A stretch of DNA of 64,000 nucleotides from positions 63,336 to 127,335 of the forward strand of contig NZ_JAQOSO010000102.1 of NCBI RefSeq assembly GCF_030068505.1, in the 5' to 3' direction. This document shows, piece after piece, positions 59,193-64,000 of this stretch. The DNA comes from Roseofilum capinflatum BLCC-M114 (lineage in GTDB: Bacteria > Cyanobacteriota > Cyanobacteriia > Cyanobacteriales > Desertifilaceae). The translations under genes and the position numbers were made by a program. The notes below the pieces were generated by a model that saw nothing but the letters and a program-made list of their open reading frames with translations, was not told the origin of the DNA and ran no database searches. How positions within the stretch are numbered: position 1 is the stretch's first letter; each line of letters begins with the position of its first letter.

Positions 59193-60089
59193 GTGTTCAG
59201 CCACAGAAAAAAAATTCCTATTTGGGTCGGGTTATCCCTGTCTGCCAATGTGGTCTTAAGTTTATTGCTGATCCAGGCGCAGGGCGAGATTGGCTCGGTC
59301 GAAGGGCGATCGCGGGTGTCAATGACCGATAATCCTTCAGGTATCCCGGCTCAAGCCCAAATCCTTTCAGTCAATACGAGCAATACTGAGTCCCCAGAGA
59401 GTGTTAACCCAGCTCCTCCCTATGTCCCTCAGAGCCATCATCTCACCTATCAAGAATGGGTGGAACTGCTGGCTAAAGAAGCGGAAGTAGCAGCCGCGAA
59501 ACAACCGGAAAATCTCTCAGTTTTAGCGGGAGATTCCATTAGTTTATGGTTTCCTCCAGCATTGTTGCCCCCTGGACGCACTTGGCTCAACCAGGGAATT
59601 TCTGGGGAAACTTCGGCGGGATTATATCGCCGCTTACCCCTGTTAGATCGGACGAAACCCGACACCATCTTTATTCTGATTGGCATTAATGATTTACTCA
59701 AAGGGGTGAGCGATCGCGAGGTTTTGGAGAATTATCAGCAAATTCTTCAGGACTTAAAGTGGAATCATCCCCAAACCCAATTGGTGGTGCAATCGATTTT
59801 GCCCCATCAGGGAGAACAAGCAACTTGGGAACAGAGCGATCGCCTCTTGCAAGTACCCAATGAACGCATTCGCCGACTCAATCAACAACTTTGGACTCTG
59901 GCTCATTCCCAAGGAGCCTATTATCTGGATCTGTATCCCTTATTCGCTACACCCCAAGGGAATCTACGGGCAGAGTTGACCACGGATGGCTTGCATCTTA
60001 ACCAGCAAGGCTATTTGATTTGGAGTACAGCCATGAAATTCTTTTCACATATGTATTTAGAGTCTAATCCGATGAGTCCGTATAACTAG
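59193..60089 (+). CDS. SGNH/GDSL-type hydrolase
   Basis: 298 aa from GTG 59193 (TTG 59175 in the same frame is an alternative; neither has a clear SD). A signal anchor (KIPIWVGLSLSANVVLSLLLIQ) leads through a Ser/Pro-rich spacer to the hydrolase: block I LAGDSISLW (nucleophile Ser), block II NQGISGETSAGL (Gly), block III IGINDLL (Asn) and block V DGLHLN (Asp, His). The likely role is an extracytoplasmic esterase or acyl hydrolase, substrate unknown. Confidence 0.86.
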   Translation: MFSHRKKIPIWVGLSLSANVVLSLLLIQAQGEIGSVEGRSRVSMTDNPSGIPAQAQILSVNTSNTESPESVNPAPPYVPQSHHLTYQEWVELLAKEAEVAAAKQPENLSVLAGDSISLWFPPALLPPGRTWLNQGISGETSAGLYRRLPLLDRTKPDTIFILIGINDLLKGVSDREVLENYQQILQDLKWNHPQTQLVVQSILPHQGEQATWEQSDRLLQVPNERIRRLNQQLWTLAHSQGAYYLDLYPLFATPQGNLRAELTTDGLHLNQQGYLIWSTAMKFFSHMYLESNPMSPYN

Positions 60090-60309
60090 GAGTTAGAGAG
60101 GACAGGTGTGATCGAGATCTCCAAATCAGGGGCGATCGCTCACCCCTCTCTACCGCTTCAGATCAATCCATTCTCTTGGATATCTCACCAAATTTACTTA
60201 CCTCAGTCACAGAGATTTGGCTGGCGATCGGGGATGATGAACCTATAAGAGTTAATCGCGGTCTGCATCCGGATTGACCTTTGGTTCTAACCTACGGAAG
60301 ATTAAGGAT

Positions 60310-60594
60310 ATGAAAACTAGAGTTGTTGATTTTGAAGTTCTGTCTTACATCAATCCCAACGGAAGCTTAAGCAAATACGGAAGTTTAGAGTGTCAACGCT
60401 ATGGTTGTGATTATCGGATTATTTCCCCCATCAATCGCCAGGATGCATCCGCCGAGAAAGATACCTATGAAGAACTGATTTCTAAATTGAATAAAACTAA
60501 AATCAAACGCATCAAAACAGAGAAAGACACGACCTTAGACGAAGCCTTTCGGATTGTTTTTCATTTAGCCAATTACCAAGAAGAACATGCCTAA
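60310..60594 (+). CDS. Small conserved-looking hypothetical protein
   Basis: 94 aa from ATG 60310, preceded by AAGGA; the frame extends 12 codons upstream without better support. It is soluble, Lys/Asp/Glu-rich, mixed alpha/beta, with KTRVVDFEVLSYINPNGSLSK, two Cys in LECQRYGCDYR, and an AFRIVFHLANYQEEHA end. No family is recognised. It ends 8 bp from the convergent SPFH gene. Confidence 0.6.
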   Translation: MKTRVVDFEVLSYINPNGSLSKYGSLECQRYGCDYRIISPINRQDASAEKDTYEELISKLNKTKIKRIKTEKDTTLDEAFRIVFHLANYQEEHA

Positions 60595-60602
60595 TATCAA
60601 AA

Positions 60603-61430
60603 TTACTCCTTTCCATTTCCAGGTGCAGACTCAGGGGGCAGGTCAATTTTCCTCAAATTTGACCGTTCATATTCTAAAAGATTGGTGAGGGTTTCGTTCA
60701 AAGCTCCAGGATTCATAAAGAAGACCTTAGAATTCGGACTATTCGTGAGCTTTTCGCTGCTTTCTATATACCGTTGGGCAATAATAAATTGAATAAACTC
60801 AAGGCTGTTAGAATCCATTCCTAATGCATCAGCCAGGATTTTCATCGATTGCGCTCCTCCTTGGGCTTCGGTAATTGAGGCCAATCGTTTACTTTCTGCG
60901 GCTCGTTCTTGTTCTAGGGATTCAAGAATGGTTTTCGGAGGAGTAATATCCCGGACTTCTACCCGAATCAACTTAACTCCCCAAGAGTCCGTAATTGAGT
61001 CAATTTGCTCTAGCAAGGCTTGATTAATTTCTTTAATCCCGGAAAACGTTTGATTCATTTCGAGACGACCAATTTCCCCCCGCAAATTGGTTAACACCAG
61101 ATTTTCCAGAGCATTTTCAATATTATCAATGGCATAATAGGCCCGTTTCAGGTTGACAATTTGCCAGTAGACGATCGCATCGACTTCTAAGGATACGTTG
61201 TCTTTGGTGATGGTTTGTTGGGGGGGGACATCCAGCAGACGCTCGCTCATCAAGGCTCTGATCACCACTTTGTCCACGAGAGGTATAATAAAATTAACAC
61301 CGGCCTTGAGGGTGCGTTTATACCTTCCCAAGCGCTCTACTAAGGCTTCATAGGGTTCCTGAATCACCACCAAGGAACTCGACAGACAGGCGATCGCCAC
61401 CAATAAAAAAATCAAAATACTCGGAACCAT
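60603..61430 (-). CDS. SPFH/Band 7 (stomatin-like) membrane protein
   Basis: 275 aa. One N-terminal membrane helix (about residues 3-24) precedes a Band 7 domain: VIQEPYEALVERLGRYKRTLKAGVNFIIPLVD, then NVSLEVDAIVYWQI, LTNLRGEIGRLEMNQTFSGIKEIN, WGVKLIRVEVRDITPP and the ILESLEQERAAESKR coiled segment. Such proteins form large rings in membrane microdomains. No NfeD or protease partner gene is adjacent. It is divergent from a methyltransferase gene. Confidence 0.92.
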   Translation of the reverse strand: MVPSILIFLLVAIACLSSSLVVIQEPYEALVERLGRYKRTLKAGVNFIIPLVDKVVIRALMSERLLDVPPQQTITKDNVSLEVDAIVYWQIVNLKRAYYAIDNIENALENLVLTNLRGEIGRLEMNQTFSGIKEINQALLEQIDSITDSWGVKLIRVEVRDITPPKTILESLEQERAAESKRLASITEAQGGAQSMKILADALGMDSNSLEFIQFIIAQRYIESSEKLTNSPNSKVFFMNPGALNETLTNLLEYERSNLRKIDLPPESAPGNGKE

Positions 61431-61544
61431 GGAACCCTCCTTACCAGGAAAAGAACCGATCCAGCCAACCCTGGAGAATCCTCTATAGTGGAAAAGGGAG
61501 CCGTAATCATTTTCAGTCTACTTTAAGTTTGAATTCAATTCATC

Positions 61545-62198
61545 ATGCTCTTAAAACCCCAAGACCGCACTAAGCTCGATTCTAGCGACGATCGCCAGTT
61601 TTATGCCTTTCCTCGCTTTGTCACCCACGTGGATGAGGGGTTTATCCAGCAGTTAACCCAACTGTACCGCGATCGCCTCCAACCCCAAACTCGCATCCTC
61701 GATTTAATGAGTAGCTGGGTTTCCCACCTTCCTGATGAGATGACCTTTGAGCATGTGGAAGGCCATGGCCTCAATGAGGAAGAATTAGCCAAAAACCCCC
61801 GCTTAGACCATTATTGGGTACAAGACCTCAATCAAACCCTACAACTACCCTTTGAGGATCAAAGCTTTGATGCCGTCCTTAATTGTGTCTCCATACAATA
61901 TCTACAATACCCTGATGCCATCTTTAGCGAGATTCACCGCATCCTCAAACCCGGTGGTCTCGTCATTGTCAGCTTTTCTAACCGCATGTTCTATCAAAAA
62001 GCGATTCAAGCTTGGCGTGATGGTACAGACAAAACTCGCCTCAAGCTCGTGAAACATTATATCCAATCCGTATCTGGATTTACAGACCCAGAATTGATTG
62101 TGCGTCTACCCAATGTTCCTCCGATCTTGCAACTGATGGGTTGGGGAGGAGGAGATCCCTTTTATGCGGCGATCGCCTATCGCCAAGAGCCAACTTAA
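61545..62198 (+). CDS. Class I SAM-dependent methyltransferase (Methyltransf_11)
   Basis: 217 aa. ILDLMSSWVSHLP replaces the usual glycine-rich motif I, QDLNQTLQLPFEDQSFDAVLNCVSIQYL is the central block and IHRILKPGGLVIVSFSNRMFYQKAIQAW the post-motif region. The same DLMSSWVSHLP variant is known in related proteins of unknown substrate. It is followed after 23 bp by the PAS/GAF kinase gene. Confidence 0.86.
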   Translation: MLLKPQDRTKLDSSDDRQFYAFPRFVTHVDEGFIQQLTQLYRDRLQPQTRILDLMSSWVSHLPDEMTFEHVEGHGLNEEELAKNPRLDHYWVQDLNQTLQLPFEDQSFDAVLNCVSIQYLQYPDAIFSEIHRILKPGGLVIVSFSNRMFYQKAIQAWRDGTDKTRLKLVKHYIQSVSGFTDPELIVRLPNVPPILQLMGWGGGDPFYAAIAYRQEPT

Positions 62199-62221
62199 AC
62201 CAATCGTCATCCCCTAACCTT

Positions 62222-64000
62222 ATGAATTATACCCTCACTGGAATCGTTGTTCCCTCTCCTGATGATCCCGTGTCTGCCGATGAACCTCAGTTTCATCTGG
62301 CCCTACCCAGTTCTAAAGAAGGATTATGGGATTGGAATTTACCCACAGGACGCATATTTTTTAATCCCAATTGGCAACATATTTTAGGCTTTACTGAAGC
62401 TGAACTTCCCCAAACCTTTACCGAATTTGAATCCCTCATTCATTCCGAAGATTTAGCCCTTCATCAAGCCGCCCTCCAAGCCCATATTCAAGGAGGAACC
62501 GAATTTTATGAAAGCACCTATCGCCTCCGTTCTCCCAGTGGTGGCTATCGGTGGATTTTGGCCAGGGGATTGTGCTATCGCAACAGTGATGGAACCCCCT
62601 ATCGTTTAGCCGGTTCCCACACCGATATTACTTCATTTAAAAAAGCTCAGGAACAAGAGTCTGTTCTACGGTTAATTACCGATCAAATTCGGAGTAGTTT
62701 AAACTTAAAAACCATTTGGAAAACAGCCGTCAATCAAATTCAAAAGCTTTTGGATACCGATCGAGTGCTTATTTACCAATTTCAACCGGATTGGAAAGGG
62801 TCGGTTATCGTCGAAAAAGTGGTGGGAAACTGGGGATCAACCTTGGGAAAAGTGGGTGCAGATAATTGTTTTTCTCAAGAGTACGCCCATCTCTATCAAA
62901 ATGGCCGAGTGAGAGTAATTCATGATGTCTTCACCTCTAAACTCGATCCCTGTCACGTTGATTTTTTACAAAATTTTGATGTGCGCTCCAATCTGATTGT
63001 ACCCATTATTATTAAAGAAGAATTATGGGGCTTACTGATTGCCCATGAATGTAAGCGATCGCGCCATTGGAAAGAAGTCGAAGTCACTTTACTGGTGCAT
63101 GTAGCTAAACAATTAGCGATTGCCATTTATCAAGCTAATTTGTACGATGAATCTCAACGGGCAGTGCAGGAATCGGAAGAAAAAGCCCATGAGTTAGAAC
63201 TGGCATTGCAAAAACTCCAAAAAATGCAAGCTCAGTTAATTGAAAGTGAGAAAAAATCTTCTATTGGTCAATTAGTCGCTGGCATTGCCCATGAGATTAA
63301 TAATCCTGTGAGCTTTATTTATGGAAATATTGATTTTGCTAAATCTTATCTGACTGATTTATTAGAATTGGTTCAACTTTATCAAAAAACTTTTCCTGAA
63401 CCCGGTGAAGATATTGAACAATTTTCAGAAGATATTGATTTAGATTTCTTGCAAGCTGATTGTATGGATTTGCTAGACTCCATGAAATATGGCGCATCTC
63501 GCATTCGAGAAATTGTGTTGTTCCTGAGAACTTTTTCCCGACTCGATGAATCGCAGATGAAACGGGTGAATCTCCATGATGGACTCGAAAGCACATTAAT
63601 GATTATTAATTATCGCTTACAGGGGAACACGAAGCGACCGATGATTACTATTAACAAAAATTACGGAGTTTTGCCTCCGGTTGAATGCTATGCAGGACAA
63701 GTCAATCAGGTATTTATGAATATATTAGTAAATGCCATTGATGCGATTGATAGCGCATGGGAAAATCACGCCAACCGGGAGAGTCCACACATTACCATTA
63801 CGACTGAAAAGTGCCACATGCAATGGGTGAGAATTTCCATTACTGATAATGGGATAGGTATGTCAGACTTGATTCGTCAGCGCTTATTTACACCGTTTTA
63901 TAGTACCAAACCAGTCGGTAAGGGAAAGGGCTTAGGGTTGAGCTTATGTCATTCGATTATTGTCGATCATCATGGGGGAGAGTTATCCTTCGAGTCTGAA
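62222..64000 (+). CDS. PAS-GAF histidine kinase with DXCF cyanobacteriochrome-like GAF (3' end missing)
   Basis: 593 codons are visible, still open at the window edge. A PAS domain (about residues 35-145, GLWDWNLPTGRIFFNP) precedes a GAF domain (about 155-310), a short coiled coil and a kinase core with AGIAHEINNP (His357), NILVNAIDAID, DNGIG and GKGLGLS (N, G1 and G2 boxes). The GAF carries DNCF (Cys216) and PCH (Cys244), 28 residues apart, exactly the spacing of the two chromophore-linked cysteines of DXCF cyanobacteriochromes such as TePixJ. This suggests a phycobilin-binding blue/green-type photosensor kinase. It lies just downstream of a methyltransferase gene. Confidence 0.88.
   Translation, partial: MNYTLTGIVVPSPDDPVSADEPQFHLALPSSKEGLWDWNLPTGRIFFNPNWQHILGFTEAELPQTFTEFESLIHSEDLALHQAALQAHIQGGTEFYESTYRLRSPSGGYRWILARGLCYRNSDGTPYRLAGSHTDITSFKKAQEQESVLRLITDQIRSSLNLKTIWKTAVNQIQKLLDTDRVLIYQFQPDWKGSVIVEKVVGNWGSTLGKVGADNCFSQEYAHLYQNGRVRVIHDVFTSKLDPCHVDFLQNFDVRSNLIVPIIIKEELWGLLIAHECKRSRHWKEVEVTLLVHVAKQLAIAIYQANLYDESQRAVQESEEKAHELELALQKLQKMQAQLIESEKKSSIGQLVAGIAHEINNPVSFIYGNIDFAKSYLTDLLELVQLYQKTFPEPGEDIEQFSEDIDLDFLQADCMDLLDSMKYGASRIREIVLFLRTFSRLDESQMKRVNLHDGLESTLMIINYRLQGNTKRPMITINKNYGVLPPVECYAGQVNQVFMNILVNAIDAIDSAWENHANRESPHITITTEKCHMQWVRISITDNGIGMSDLIRQRLFTPFYSTKPVGKGKGLGLSLCHSIIVDHHGGELSFESE

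Overview
The window is a piece of a cyanobacterial chromosome. It carries psbD, psbC and ycf4 (photosystems II and I), the nitrogen regulator ntcA, a GvpL/F gas-vesicle protein and several families known almost only from cyanobacteria (DUF3038, DUF4335, DUF3084, TIGR04376). The octamer GCGATCGC (HIP1) is frequent throughout, as are heptanucleotide tandem repeats and small palindromic interspersed repeats. A filamentous Oscillatoriales-type organism is the best guess, but the species cannot be named from sequence alone.

Layout. 1-5.3 kb: 3' part of a large RTX adhesin-like gene cut by the window edge. 5.3-7.9 kb: a possible peptide-modification island (methyltransferase, GrrM/OscB-type radical SAM/SPASM maturase, 2OG-Fe(II) oxygenase) with no visible precursor peptide. 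7.9-11.6 kb: macro-domain protein, Tat-type FAD amine oxidase, cyclophilin lipoprotein, ycf4. 11.6-14.7 kb: psbD with a long structured upstream region, then psbC, separated by 110 bp instead of overlapping. 14.7-23 kb: DUF4335/DUF3038 pair, amidase, GvpL/F, DUF3084, ntcA and fabI.

22.5-31.2 kb holds part of a contractile injection system (eCIS/thylakoid-CIS type): a minus-strand run of sheath, three tube paralogues, two tail-assembly paralogues and a hidden 55-codon DUF6760-like ORF, divergent from a DUF4255 (Pvc16-like) gene and an Afp15-type AAA+ ATPase. Baseplate, spike and tape-measure genes are not in the window, so the system is probably split over several loci. 31.5-39 kb is housekeeping and accessory: a one-TM proline-rich protein, TIGR04376, SLH plus phosphodiester glycosidase, GNAT, aspartyl protease, PEP-CTERM protein and a DUF559 endonuclease.

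38.6-53.3 kb is the most unusual block. A giant minus-strand gene (about 3,405 aa: acidic N-terminus, two DUF4114 domains, a subtilisin-like domain, about 1,850 residues of predicted coiled coil and a hydrophobic C-terminus) is followed by a 1,241-aa RHS/YD-repeat protein and an overlapping DUF559 gene. The block is dotted with palindromic G/C-run repeats, two of them in frame inside the RHS coding sequence. 53.6-64 kb: ferredoxin/MBL fusion, CSP41-like SDR, ROK kinase, purE, an ammonium transporter with a perfect NtcA box upstream, SGNH hydrolase, SPFH protein, a methyltransferase, and a PAS/GAF histidine kinase (cut by the right edge) whose GAF domain has the two cysteines of a DXCF cyanobacteriochrome.
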